Assembly (NCBI RefSeq): GCF_052857255.1
Contig: NC_135505.1
Coordinates: 60,679,149-60,743,148, forward strand
DNA length: 64,000 nucleotides
Source: Amblyomma americanum
Lineage: Eukaryota > Arthropoda > Arachnida > Ixodida > Ixodidae
Reading direction: 5' to 3'
A program made the translations under genes and the position numbers. Numbering within the stretch: the stretch's first letter is position 1; each line of letters starts with the position of its first letter. Below, piece after piece: positions 1-11,593 of the stretch. The notes under the pieces are model-generated. The model ran no database searches and had not been told where the DNA came from. It was given only the letters and a program-made list of their open reading frames with translations.

Positions 1-1460
1 ATAAAAACCACAAGTTGTTAAAATTTTGTGTTTAAACTCTGTGATAGTATTTCACTACACACTAAAGCATTGCTAGTTACAAATTATGATATTAGCAAAA
101 AAGGTTTCCTTAAGAAAGAATACACGTTATAAAAAAGTTTAGAATGTACAGTTGGCAGCTCAAGCAGTAATGATGCAAGAATTTGTTATCAAAGTAACTC
201 AAACCACTAAACCCACTTATAACAGCACAAGATAGCTCCAATACAACTGCCCTCACACAGCTAAGTTTGATGCTGTACATTTCATATAATTAGGCCCTTT
301 GTTTTAGGAGTAAAACAGTAAAACACGCTGCTGTGCTCGAGGCGGCTGAAGTGAGTGTTTTAAAATTAAAGTGGGGAATTCTGTTCCGTCGTTGAGCACA
401 GGCAGTTTTTTTTATTCTAATTATTTTCTTGAAAGAACTGCAACAACTGTTCTCATCAGCAGCAGCAGGCTTTGTGTATTGCCTTTGCCACCAGGAGCAC
501 TCAGTGTTGCTGCGACACTTTACTGTCTTATCTGGGCAGCATAAAATATAAACACCCGTACAAAAAACAAAGCCAGACACACCTTTCGTATGCTTAAAAG
601 ATGTTCTCAAACATTTTTGGCTGCATTTTTTTTCATTGCTTTTACTTTTTGACGTTGGACAGCACTGCGATCGCAGGTTCTCGAAGGCCGCGCCTTTGGG
701 CCCGCAAAAGGCCTCGGACGGGCGCCTTCGCCTCAAAGGCCCTTAGCAGCAAAGGCGCAACATTTTTGCCGTATAGCTGCACACCTTATTCCTTTGGATA
801 TAAGAGCCGATTCTCAAAGGCCTTTGCAGTGCCCGTGTAACAGGGGCATTAAACTGCTGTGTTAAAGGTGTACAAACTTTTGTTTCATTCTCCTCAGCGA
901 TGGCCTTTGGTTTTCAGTTATTCAAAGCCAGTGCGAGTAACAGCTATGACACGATTTTGTTGAAACTTTGGGCTCTAAAGCTTGTTTGCTCTTAGCAACT
1001 GTATGTACAGCAGCATGACAGTTCGAACATTTGGCTATAACTTTTGTTGGTCTACTTGTTTGCATGCATGTTAATGAAGCCTAAATGAACTGCTTCACTA
1101 TACCTGCTACAAAACTATGTAACTTCCCAAATCAACATTGTGGTAATAAGGTATGCCATACAGGATAGCCCAAAATTATTTCAGTCACTTGGGGAGTTTA
1201 TCAACTAAGCAACTCACCCACCATTATATGTGTGTTAAGCAAGCTGAATGAGATGCGAGGAAGTAAAGGGCAGGTAATCCAACATCCCAATACTCCTTCC
1301 CCTAGACACTCACAAACCTTACAAAGAGGAATGAAAACTCTATTCAGGATTCTGCAGGGAAAAGTATCAACGACAACACAATGAATCACAAGACTACATA
1401 TGAAATGTTTTTCCGGGAGCCTCCACGGCCCTTATCACTCGGGTTTACCTGCATAACTTT
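1..1460. other. Intergenic or intronic DNA, no gene recognised
   Basis: AT-rich. Open frames here show no domain or good codon pattern. The only structured part is the GC-richer AAAGGCC-rich stretch at 660-850, ending in the solo TIR. Confidence 0.6.
831..848 (+). repeat. Solo end of a TIR element (GCCCGTGTAaCAGGGG)
   Basis: The sequence nearly equals the right terminus of the element at 31296-32778. The adjacent interior (about 680-830) is rich in AAAGGCC/GGCCTTT motifs. I did not find the matching left end. Confidence 0.4.
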
Positions 1461-1765
1461 CTATTTGGCCAGAAGTTGAACAGAGGTTAACTCAACACCA
1501 GTTATTCTATGGCAAGTTCCTCTTATAGCTCTTGCTGCAAGAGGCAAACACTGAACTTGTTTGCAAAAATCCATTTCATGCCCATGTGTCCAGCAGAAAA
1601 AAATTTGAAATAAAAGGGGAGAAATGTCTTTTTTCCAAGTTTCATTCTTACAATGTGGAGAGAGGTACAACATTTGTGGCTGCTACAGGCAACCAAAATT
1701 AAATTTTCTGCAACTGGTTCTCCACCCCACTGAAGTTTTTAAGCAAGCAGTAGCCTTTGGCTTAC

Positions 1766-1925
1766 CTATAATTGCATTGGACATCTTCAAGGCTGAAAAG
1801 TTCAGCTTGTTTTTCCTCCCGACCCAAGAGAACTTTGTTGCCAGCTCATCACTTATTACATATGCCAGCATGCGCTTAGCAGCGACATTTCAATTTTTCC
1901 CCCCAAGCTGCACAAGCTCTTGCAC
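1766..1925 (-). pseudogene. DUF4806 gene exon 7 with in-frame TGA
   Basis: The acceptor CTTTGCAG and donor ATAG|GTAAGC are both good. Reading in the phase set by exon 6 gives VQELVQLGGKN, then TGA (1892-1890), then NVAAKRMLAYVISDELATKF. Conserved domain sequence on both sides of the stop shows that it is a nonsense mutation rather than a wrong frame. Confidence 0.75.
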
Positions 1926-2285
1926 CTGCAAAGAAAGCATGCGCTGTTTTTAAGAAATGCATCTCCAGTAAATAAAGAGGAGCAGATCATTTTGCAGAAT
2001 GTTTAGCTTTTTGGCAAGTGCATGTGCACAAAAGAAAACAAAGCTGCTGAAAAAAGTGTATCACACATAAGAAACAAAACCAATGCTCAAAAGATGTTTA
2101 ACAGGACACAACATAATTGCCACTAAGCATTAAACATAGTTGAGTTGCATTACTGCTAACACTGTGCACATGCTCTAACACAAGCATATTGCTCTGCAGT
2201 TAAGGACTTCTTGCAAATGTTTACTGTATACTATACTGTGGGGTTGCAAATTACACAAAAATTACCACTGGAGACTGTTTGCATA

Positions 2286-2454
2286 CCGTATTTACTTGGT
2301 TATAGCACACACCTTTTTACTGGAAAAAAATGTCGCCTAAAAATTGCATGAGTGTTACAATCGAATATGACTATGCCAGTAACACTTCTTTTTCTGACCT
2401 TTAAAAATGGATGCGCCTTACAATCGAGAGAGCGTCAGAATCGAGTAAATACGG
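2286..2454. mobile_element. MITE with CCGTATTTACTyG terminal repeats
   Basis: The ends are inverted copies (CCGTATTTACTTGG and, reversed, CCGTATTTACTCGATT) flanked on both sides by TA. The element is 169 bp with no coding capacity, consistent with a Tc1/mariner-type non-autonomous element. A one-ended relative starts at about 39949. Confidence 0.75.
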
Positions 2455-4667
2455 TATTCTGGTTGGCAATGGCTAGTTTACATAACTTCAGGACAAAATT
2501 TTGTCACTTCACTTACAAGCACAAAAATTTTACTCTTAGTGAAGCAACAAATTGTACGTTTCACATGTATACAAATGGTAAAATTTAACGACATTATTTC
2601 CAAGCTATTTCGGGCACTCGTTTTGTAGAAAAAAAAGTAGTAAATATTTGCGCCTATGTTTTTGTTAAAAGACCTGCAATGAGGCAAGAATCCACACTGC
2701 ATCTCCTTTAACATATGAATATACTTGCATTAGTATTGAAAAATGCTTCAAGATGTATTATGAGGCAGTTGACTGAGAGAAGATGCTTAAACAGATTTTT
2801 TCCCTACAAAATTTGCCACGTCGAACTGTACACATGTGCATGTAAAAACACAGAGCATCAAGGATGCTTACCAGCGACCAATAAAAACACGCTGAATGTC
2901 TGTTTGATAGTTTGGTAGTTTTCAGCATGCAAAAATATGGTAGATAGCTACAAGGGTAGATGTGTGGGCTGTCTACCCTTCTGCTGTCCTGTATGTCCCT
3001 TCTGCTTCCGTGTCTTTTGCGCTGTTTAAAAGAAGTATGGTAGATAGGTTCACCATTTTCCATTTGTCAAGACTTGAAGCAAGTGAGACACATTTGTCCA
3101 GATATCCTACAAATGGTTAAACTAAGAAATCTGTTCATATTAATTCAAAACAATCATAGATGAAAAGAATAATGCTGGAAAATTCAGCTAGGTTACCTAC
3201 CCACCGCAGGCGTATTGTGACAAGAACACCAGAAAAGAAAATTTTCTACACAGGTCATTTCTACTTTGCTAAGTAAACTCTGAGGTTCAATGAAAGGGGG
3301 AAAATAGATTGTGTATCTAGATGTCTTCCTATATAAGGCACTGTTGCTTGAGGAGCTGCTAATCTAAAGGGATGCACAGTACCAAAAGAGTGATGAACAT
3401 AAAAATAATTTCTCATAGGCATGCAGTTTGCGCAGTTCTAGCATACATTAAGCTCTTGCTGTGCACAATGGAACTTCCGACAATAACCACACTAAAATGT
3501 GACTCCTGTGGTGAATCATTCGTGATGCATGTAACATTTTGCATTTAACAAGAGCATGTGTTAGAGTAGTTGGACAAGCCCTAAAGTCGATGCATTACTG
3601 CAATTTTTTTCGACACAGTGCAGCAAAGCCAGGAGGGCTGCTACTGCATGTGCTACTGTCTTTAGCAACTAATCTCTTAAAATTTTCAGAAGCAATGATT
3701 TTTTGCTATGAATATACTGCCCATGTGCAAGCCTATCATATGCATCTTGAATATGTGCCCCATGGTACAGCATTCTTTGTCCAAAACGGCACCATTTGAA
3801 CTTACCCATTAGCCTGCAGTAATAAACTATGTGCCTGACATACGAAAAGAGCAGTTGGCAGCAGCACCCTTGTAATCTTTTTTGTCGGTCTGTGTCGAAA
3901 GAGTTCATGCTAATTTGCCTCTTTATATTCTGCATGACCTGATTATATGAACACTCACCAGAAGTGCAAAGTTTTCTTTGTCCAACTTCTCGTTGAACTT
4001 GAGCAGGTCATCCCCTGAAGTGAATGGTTCACTGATAAGCAGCAGCTTGGTGATGATTGCTTGGCTTGGAAGCACTTCGCATAGTTTGTTTAGCATATCT
4101 CCGTGTTGCTGCTGTGTAAAGCGCAAGATGTTGAGTAGTCGGATAACGTGCTGCTTGAAGTCTAGAAATAGGGAAAGGGAAACAACCAAGAATATATAAC
4201 TGAAACAAAAGGCATTTGGTACTCTGTAATTTCCTGAATTAAAAATTAGTCTCTGGCAGTTTATGTTTTGTCATGACCACTCTTTTCTTATTAGTAGTTT
4301 AAATGAAGAAAGAAATGTTAGGTGCTAGCACCACATAGATTGCAAAAATCACAAGGCAAGTGGCTAAACAGTAATGAAAGGTTGACTGTAATTTACCATC
4401 CTAAAACCCTGTAGCATCGGGATTAATATTTTTTGCTTTCAGTCATAATGATTTGCCTGTAATCTACATTACCGAATGACCCAACAGGGGCCTGTAAGGA
4501 ACAGAAAAAAAATAATAAATATAACTTTGCAACAGCACAACAGGTGGTAAATTAACCCCTTAAAAAAATTTCCGATGAAAGCAGAAACAAATCCGTGAAG
4601 CAGCCACATGTACTCTTAGCTACATTCCTTGGTAGACAATGATTACAACAGTTAGGTAAGGCGCGGC

Positions 4668-4872
4668 CGCGGCAGTTGCATTCCAGTGGAGGCAAAATGC
4701 TAGAGGCCCGTGTAGTGTGCAATGTCAGTGCACAATAAAAAACCCCAGGAAGTCAAAATTCTTTAAACCTCAGGAGGTCAAAACCACAGGAGGTCAAAAG
4801 CCCTCCACTACAGTGTCTCTCACAGCCCGAGTAGTTTCAGGACTTTAAATCCCTGAAAACCATAAACGAGCT
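4668..4872 (+). repeat. tRNA-SINE fragment (Ruka-like), head missing
   Basis: Starts at GTGGAGGCAAAATGCTAGAG and continues with GCAATGTCAGTGCACAATAA, a duplicated AGGAGGTCAAAA segment, and a degenerate end near CATAAACGAG. Lies in the DUF4806 gene intron. Confidence 0.7.
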
Positions 4873-6629
4873 AAGTAAGGCATGTCCTATCAATGACAAA
4901 GGAAAGCCGCTGTGTTAACTGGGCACATCTGGTTCACTACCTTACACTAGAGAAGTGGAAGAGGGAGCGAGAGAGTGGAAAATTTTAAGCAAATAGCATC
5001 TACGTATCCATGAGCAAGTGTGCATTCGATGTAAAAGCTTACCTTCATCTACTGAGTCCCGCCTGTCACTCAACCGTGCCTCTCCTTCATGCCCTGGAAG
5101 TACAAGTCTTAGTCTCTGAGCACTTGCTGTAGCATGGACAAATACTCCAAAAAACAACAGCCAAATATTTCCCAAAGAAACTAAATGCTAATTGAAAACT
5201 ATTTCTAGTTGCGAAAACTAGCATGCAATAGCATCCTTAAGAAGGCACCTTTTTGGAGAGCTGACAAGCAATAGAGACCCCAAAGCAAAGTTAGTTGAAT
5301 GCGCTGACAAATAAAAGTGCTTTATTTACGAAAATCTTTAGTTCAGAGTCAGAAAACAAATTTCTGAAGGTTTTTAAGCACTTAACCTCATGAGGTACAC
5401 TGAACAGAATGCGGAGATAAGTAAATGCAAAGCAAAAAATCTAAATTTACCATCATCAACAGAAGAGTTGCGGGAAGCCCTGAAATCTGCGAGTGCAAGA
5501 AAAGCAAGCAGCCAAACCTTTAGACAGAACGCATAAATTTTATATCAAAACATAAAAAATTTCAGGAATATATCACACTTTTTACAGTTAAAGCCAAGGC
5601 TGTGCAAAGTGCCATTTTTATGAGTAAATATTACTTTATTTCAACAAAGAACTTAAATTTTTATGTCGTAATCAATTGAACTTCAATTTTAAGGAAATAT
5701 TTTTAAACCGCACAAAATATACTGATCTAAGCTTTCAGCTTCAGTCATTGCACAGGAATGTGACTATACTACTCTGCCTTGTAGGATAAAGTATAATTTA
5801 CTGACATATACTGCATCTGTAAATGCGGCGCACTTAACCCCACCACAACATTCAAAAGCAGACTGATAAAAGATTCTGGAACTGTTGCATTTACTGACCT
5901 TTATCAAAAAGATCCTGATCGCCAATGCATACAAGCTCCTGGAAATCGCCTGGAAAGCACAAAAGGCAACAGAATATAGCACATTTTCGCCACGCAATGC
6001 CAGAAGCTCCTGACAAATTTCATCCGGTTTGCACAACAGTGGTGTCTTGATCAAAATGTGACTTGTGAGTACACAGCATTTATAGTAACTGCCCGTAACA
6101 ATAAAAATGAGACGAATTAAAATGGTGAATAAATTAGAGCTTCAAAATTCCCAATAATATTGCCCAAATGTAAATGGAATGCAAAACAAGACAATTGAGC
6201 ATGCGAAAATCATTGTTAATCCTTGGATCAGCTGAGCAGTTTCTTGCAGCTAAAATGTCACTCATTTATAACGCTGCATGCGTGCAAGCATCCATTTACT
6301 TGCACACAAAGTGAACATAAATATGCCAAACAATGCTTAGAAAGCTTAATCAGATTATTTTTGATCCTGCCTGGTAGTGCTGTTCCCAGTAAAATGCTAG
6401 ACAGATGAAGGAAGGAAGACTCGACCTGAAGGTGTAATGTGTTTTTTTTACTTGCATTTCCTATTCCTGCTTACATGGTGGTCTCTGATATTCTCAGGTT
6501 TTTCTAGGACACCGGAGGTCATGCAATGCTCGATGGCATCAGTTACTGTTCCCTGTCAATCAATCTTTTTTTTTTCTCCATCTGAAACACTTATAGTTGC
6601 CATTGGTGTAACCAATAACATGCAATACT

Positions 6630-6785
6630 AGGAACTTTTTGCAAGATTTATTGTGTCTGATACTTCACCGTCAGACCATGCCTGCGGAGGCCTTCGAGCT
6701 CTATTCTGCAGTGGTTCCGCGTCGCTGCTGAGTACTGAAGTATATTTACGCCTGTCCAGTTTTCTCCTTGACAACTCGTGTACAC
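6630..6785 (-). pseudogene. Decayed duplicate of DUF4806 gene exon 2
   Basis: The sequence is a diverged copy of the exon at 7778-7584, lying one intron downstream on the same strand. It has the same acceptor geometry (TTTAG|GTGTACACGAG against CCAG|GTGCATACGAG) and encodes VHELSRRKLDRRKYTSVLSS and RRPPQAWSDGEVSDT. It soon hits a TAG and lacks the exon-2 donor. Either a dead tandem duplicate or a former alternative exon. Confidence 0.7.
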
Positions 6786-8176
6786 CTAAAGTCTTCTACA
6801 TACAACTTGCTACTTTTCAACCAAAATTCCTCACAAATGTTCACTGCAAATGTTCTCCCCACTCCCAAACGTTCACCCCACTCCCCTCTGCAATGCTTCG
6901 GCGATTGAGGGTACTGTAAATAAATAAATCCTGCCTTCTATAATGCCACATACAGTGAATTCATTGAAGTAAAGTTCTTCATACACACATTCAGTTCTGA
7001 AATTAGGCAATCACGGTGCATGCTCATCACTGACAAATTGTTGCTTCCGCAAAGGAGGCATACCATAATGTGCTCCACATTATTCATGTATTAAAAGATA
7101 CCACACAAATCGCAATGGGGCAAAAAAATTATCGCTATGCTAGTGGCAAAAATTTTACACATCAATCAGTCTATTTCTGCTAATGAAAGTTACAATTCCA
7201 CACACAGTGTTTCCTTTTATGCTTCAAATGCCACATCCCTCATTAGCATAACCATTGATTTAGCAAACAGAAGTTCAGTAAAATAAGATACAAGCAAGTT
7301 TTGGAATATGTGTGGTCGTTTCATCCCTGGTTTAACACATTGAAGCCTAAAAATAATGTCACTAAGTGTGAGTGCAACATAGCACACATCTGAAAGGAAA
7401 TGGTAAAAGACGATGGTGAACTTGCTTACTCTCATTCGGTGTGGCACTCTCTGTGGCTCCTTGATTTATGGTACAAGGCACAGAAAAGGGCAGCCCTGAA
7501 AAGTATAAAACCAAACTACTGTCTACAATAACATTACAACAGTGTAGCTGCCTAGAATTCTTCAAGAGACAACAAACAATAACCTTGAGGAAAATCATGG
7601 GGCACCGATGGCACATTTTCCCTGTACGGCACTTTTGTCGTAGGCGTGTCGGATACCTCATCTTCAGACCACGCCTGTGGAGGCCTCCGAGTTCTCTTCT
7701 GCGGTGGTTCACCGTCGCTGCTAAGCTCAGAAGTATATTGACTTTTGTCCAGTTTTCTCCTTGCTAACTCGTATGCACCTGGAAGAAATTTTTAGCCATA
7801 TATTAGCGCAAGGTGTCCCCAGCAAAAGGAAACTGTGTCAACTGCACTTACCAAACAGCCCTTTAACGGCAATGTCAAACCGCTTCCATGATGAGTCTGG
7901 TGGTGCTGCTTTGCGAACAAGCGAAACGATGCGGTCGCCCTTCGCATGATCTGGCCACGCGCACTGCCTGTCGTCTATCCAAGATGAAGGCACCACCTCC
8001 ACTTGCTCATGGTGCAAGAATTCGACAATGGCATATGCCATCTAAACAATGATAAAAAAGAAGAGATCAATCTTGCACAAGTCAGAAGAAACAGCAGCTT
8101 TAACTGCTAAAACATGCACTAACCGAAATCTGTGTACGAGAAGTTAGCAATAATGTTGGTGGAATTTTGTGGCAGG

Positions 8177-10265
8177 TCAGTTGGCAGTATGTAGTTCTGG
8201 CAATACTAAAAACTTGTCACCCATTGGTAGCTTCACCATTTTTTGCAGCCTATGCAGGCGCCATATCTTTGGTGGTGAGAGGGATGATGCAACACAGACG
8301 CCAATCCTGGAGGAACCGAAGGGCACAGAGTGCAAGTCCTCCCTAACTAAGAATTCAGAACCAATAATGCAAAGCTCATTCGAGCGTTTCAGGTGCACTA
8401 TGTTTTTGGCTACAATGACATGGCCATCTTGCAGAAAACAGCTGTCTGTCATTCAGAGCAATTCTGAAGTTTTCAAATTACACAGTTTTATACTCAGGAG
8501 GGCAGCAGTCTGGCAGCAGCAGACCTTCCGAGTGTGGATGGAGTGGCAAAGGTTTCTTGCTCAACGGCTCGCAGCTGTTTGCCTTCAGACCTGCCTCAGT
8601 CATCCTATTCCACAACTGCTCCAGTGGCTTTCCATGTTTGTGAAGGCGCTTCTTAATGGCTTGCATGTTGTTCTCGAATGGAAATGCGCTGAAGGAGTCC
8701 ACCTCACCATGTCTTTCAACATCAGAGGACTGATGTATTAAACAATGTACATTGAAGGAAACATGTTCTTCTCCATACAGATTACGAAAATCTGAAACAA
8801 AACACCTCAGAAGTTCAGCAGCATATGCAGCATGCTGATGACATAGAAGCTTGTTAGCGAGGATGGAAAGGGAAGCATGAAGAAAGAGAAAATGCTGGTA
8901 CAGGTGATCAGACAAACAGAACTTCAGAATGACTGGACTGGTGTAAAAGAGAAAAAGCCTGAATTCAGAAGCCTTCCAACGGTCTATGTCATCAAGCCCT
9001 CGTGATTTGCGAGGAAATTCACGAGGTATGAAGCTACGCAACAGAGAGCTCTTTTCATTGAAATTTTGACGATGAAGTGGCCCAAAGCGTACACTTAATG
9101 GTCCCGAAACCCACAATGAAAGAAGCTTTTTCATGACACCAAGCAGCACAAGGTGCATATAGTCCAAGGGTAAATCATCGACACAGTTGATTGGGAGGTC
9201 CAAAAGAATTGAAATTCCCTTGTGATGCTCAATGTCGTGCTGTGCTCTGAAACTCGAGTCTGTACGCAGTGGGCAGTCCATGTCCAGAAATACAACTCTG
9301 CCGTGTAAATACGACCCTTCCACTGTGCATTTCGGACAACTGCTGTAGCCACCATGCCCTTTTGTCGCCATTATGAAAGCTCGCGCGGGAGCATCACAAA
9401 TGATGGCTCTCACAATCACATGCAGAACTTTGCCGTTGAAAATGAGGCCTTCAGAGAGCAGAGTCCGTAGCTCGGAAACAAATGGTCTCAGAAACTCATT
9501 TGAAGAGTCTGGCTTTGACTTCCCTGCAAACGCACCAACAAGAAATGGTGTTTCATCCCCACAGTCATGAGAAAGGCACTGAATGGGCCAGAGCTGCATC
9601 TTTGAACTTTTTGACAGTGGAAGACCATCTATATTAAAAGACAACGGAATCAGAGCAGGCGGATTTTCTACTAGACGGAGCAAACGGAGCAGCCCGTCTG
9701 CAAGGCCGAAATGGCAATAGTGTCCTGGTGCTAATGGTGTGACCGGGCATTGTTCTTGTGGTTTCCGTGGAGTACGCAGAAGTGTGCGACCATCCATTGG
9801 TAGATCCGACATACCAGACTGACTCCTTAAAATCTTCAGCAAAACTGTCAGCGCACGCCTTTTGATTCCGTGCTCAACTGCCCACTCGCGCAGAGAATCT
9901 CGGAAATCACTTTGTAGGTCATCTGCCTCGCACTGCTGTGTCTGCACAGTTGCTGCTCTACAGTCGCTACTCTCGGCACAAAGTCCAGTTTCTATGCCCA
10001 GCGTGGGCTCATAGAAGTGTGCACGATGGGGACTTGCACTCAAGGCAGCCGAGCTAGCCGAGTTACTATCACAAGCACCAACACTGACACCAGAAGCTTC
10101 GATGGAATGTTCAGCAGCCACCACAGCAGGCCCGTTCATCAGCTCACGAGGGCGCTCATCTTTCAGCGAGTGTTTACTTGTGTGACCAAGCAGTGCCAAT
10201 GACTTTTGCGCCTCCCGAGAGGCTTTTTCACATACGCGTGCATCGCCTCGCTGTTGCATAGCCAT
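8177..10265 (-). pseudogene. Large transposase-like protein (CACTA/Tnp2-like), broken
   Basis: A 595-residue open frame (10265-8478) followed after a break by about 90 more in-family residues (8452-8177). Recognisable parts are a short helical N-terminal block (LREWAVEHGIKRRALTVLLK, RTLLRTPR), the NIDGLPLSKSS...LWPIQC segment, a zinc-knuckle-like SCPKC, the LPLDYMHLVLLGVMKKLL motif, and a C-terminal SFNVHCLIH...FSAFPFENNMQ block like DUF4218. This resembles the CACTA/EnSpm-like transposases of animals; I infer the superfamily from memory. The frame ends at TAA (8478-8480), but homology goes on directly (FENFRIALND) and then shifts by one base into DSCFLQDG near 8440. One nonsense codon and one frameshift thus inactivate it. 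It lies 136 bp upstream of the DUF4806 gene on the same strand. Confidence 0.7.
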
Positions 10266-10599
10266 AACTGTACCGACTGTATACAGAAATGTGACTTGCT
10301 GAAAAAAAAACTATGACAGCACGCGCCATAACAGTACGTCCGGTTTCACATGTACAACGAACCTAAATCGGCTGAAGATTGTAACCAAGGAGAGCAACCC
10401 AAAACTATAAACGAACGTCAGTCGGCTAAAGGAAAGAAAAAAGGAAACCAACTCACGTTTCTTGCCTTTTTTCGTCCGGCTCCTTTCTAGCGTTGAGTCA
10501 TCCGAAATCAGCACAGAAAAGGAAGCTCCAAAAGTACGCGAGAAGACTGTGATAAACAATGAATTAATCGGTCTTACCGCTTTCATGAGCTCCGCACCG

Positions 10600-10780
10600 C
10601 TCGCGCTGGGTTGATATGTCTTGGCTTATAAAAGAGGGTGTTTCCGCAATAAACTCAGTTGGTAGTAGGTGCTCTTTGTGTCATCTCCCTTTTTTTTCCT
10701 GTGTGTGTGTCTTTTGCGCCTTTCAGAACTTCAACTATGATGAAGGATGACTGCTTTGTAGTACCTGTGGGTGCATGCCT
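10600..10780 (+). mobile_element. Retroelement terminal fragment (Penelope/LTR-like)
   Basis: A TATAAAAGAGG box is followed by AATAAACTCAGTTG, a TGTGCTCTTTG-like stretch and a T-rich/TGTGTGTG tail. This layout resembles the tail of the Penelope-like fragment near 53.2 kb. No coding sequence remains. It lies just upstream of the minus-strand transposase relic. Confidence 0.3.
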
Positions 10781-11107
10781 CAATTCGCAACTGTTTTGCT
10801 CTAAAAAATATAAAGTGCAACTGATATAGTAAAATATGAAAGCTGAGATGACAGCAGCAGTGGGCAAAGACTATGTCAGTGCATATGCTCAGTTTCTCTT
10901 ACCAGAATAGCCCGGAAGTTTCGTCCACATGCGTTAAACAACTTTTCCTATAGTTTTTTTTTGTTTCGCCACGAACAAACGGAGATTTCCTAAACGCCGA
11001 ATAAATGTTGTTGCAAGCCAACACCATGTTCATCTGGTCTTCTACTTGCCTTTTTATGCTCTGTTCACTCCAAGGGCATACAACAAGACAAGCATGTTGG
11101 TACTCAC

Positions 11108-11593
11108 GTCCGGGTTCAGGATGAACACAGACGGCATCCGCTTAAGCGTAGCCGTCAGCTTGCGGTTGAGCAAATGACGGCGGTTCAAAAAGCGACGGCT
11201 CGATTCCGCGTCCGCCGTGATGAACCAGCGTGGCAGGACCTTCACCACGAGAACCACAGGGGCCACGTCGCGTAGCAGCTGCATGCAGGACGAGGGCCTA
11301 TAGGATGCGAAATGATAATTGAGAACTCATTACTGAAATCGGCAGAAGTTCGACGCGTTGTACCACGACGTACATACCTTGATGTTGTCGCAAATCTCCT
11401 GCGGACTTGTGTTAGGCCTCGAGAGGTCGTTGCCACCCACGTACACTATATACAGAAGTCTGCGCGTAACAGGTTGATGTGCCGCACAGCGCTTCCAAGG
11501 CGCGCGACGTCGTAGCCGCTGAAACTGAATGTGCAGGTCTCGACCGACGGGCGCAACCGTGGACGAGACCTGCACAAACGCTTCAGCTGACAA
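11108..11593 (-). CDS. SGNH-hydrolase-like protein, two exons (partial)
   Basis: Exon 1 (to 11378, donor AAG|GTATGT) ends with IVYVGGNDLSRPNTSPQEIC, containing the GND block typical of SGNH/GDSL esterases. Exon 2 (11278-11108, acceptor GCATGCAG, donor GAC|GTGAGT) continues in phase 0 with APVVLVVKVLPRWF and a helix ending FILNPD. The catalytic GDS serine and terminal DxxH blocks were not found, so the model is partial at both ends; the ATG at 11593 is only a guess. Such domains occur both in host genes and inside transposons; here it sits in the more GC-rich stretch between transposon remnants, so its status is uncertain. Confidence 0.45.

Larger units (their letters stand above)
1461..8041 (-). 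pseudogene. DUF4806-type protein, eight exons, one nonsense codon
   Basis: Function unknown; proteins of this kind abound in arthropod genomes, often near transposases. I assembled eight exons (5' to 3' on the minus strand): 8041-7852, 7778-7584, 5949-5899, 5486-5451, 5093-5043, 4161-3959, 1925-1766 and 1534-1461. All have GT-AG borders and matching phases. Exon 1 has the typical N-terminal motif (AIVEF, VVPSSWI, CAWPDH); exon 2 continues YELARRKLDKSQYTSELSSD. The DUF4806 domain lies in exons 6-7 (FKQHVIRLLNILRF, then LAYVISDELATKFSWVG). Exon 7 contains an in-frame TGA at 1892-1890, so the copy is probably dead. The ATG at 8041 follows TTTAG, which could also be an acceptor, leaving the true start open. 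The small exons 3-5 and last exon are the weakest parts. Confidence 0.72.

Noticed and set aside
5451..5480. A 29-bp exon beginning at the inner TTTCAG|GGC acceptor
   Set aside because: Its entry phase disagrees with the upstream exon; the acceptor 7 bp earlier gives a 36-bp exon with the right phase.
10911..10955. A third exon of the SGNH-like gene
   Set aside because: The borders and phase fit, but the encoded residues do not resemble the expected DGVHL block, so it was not added.
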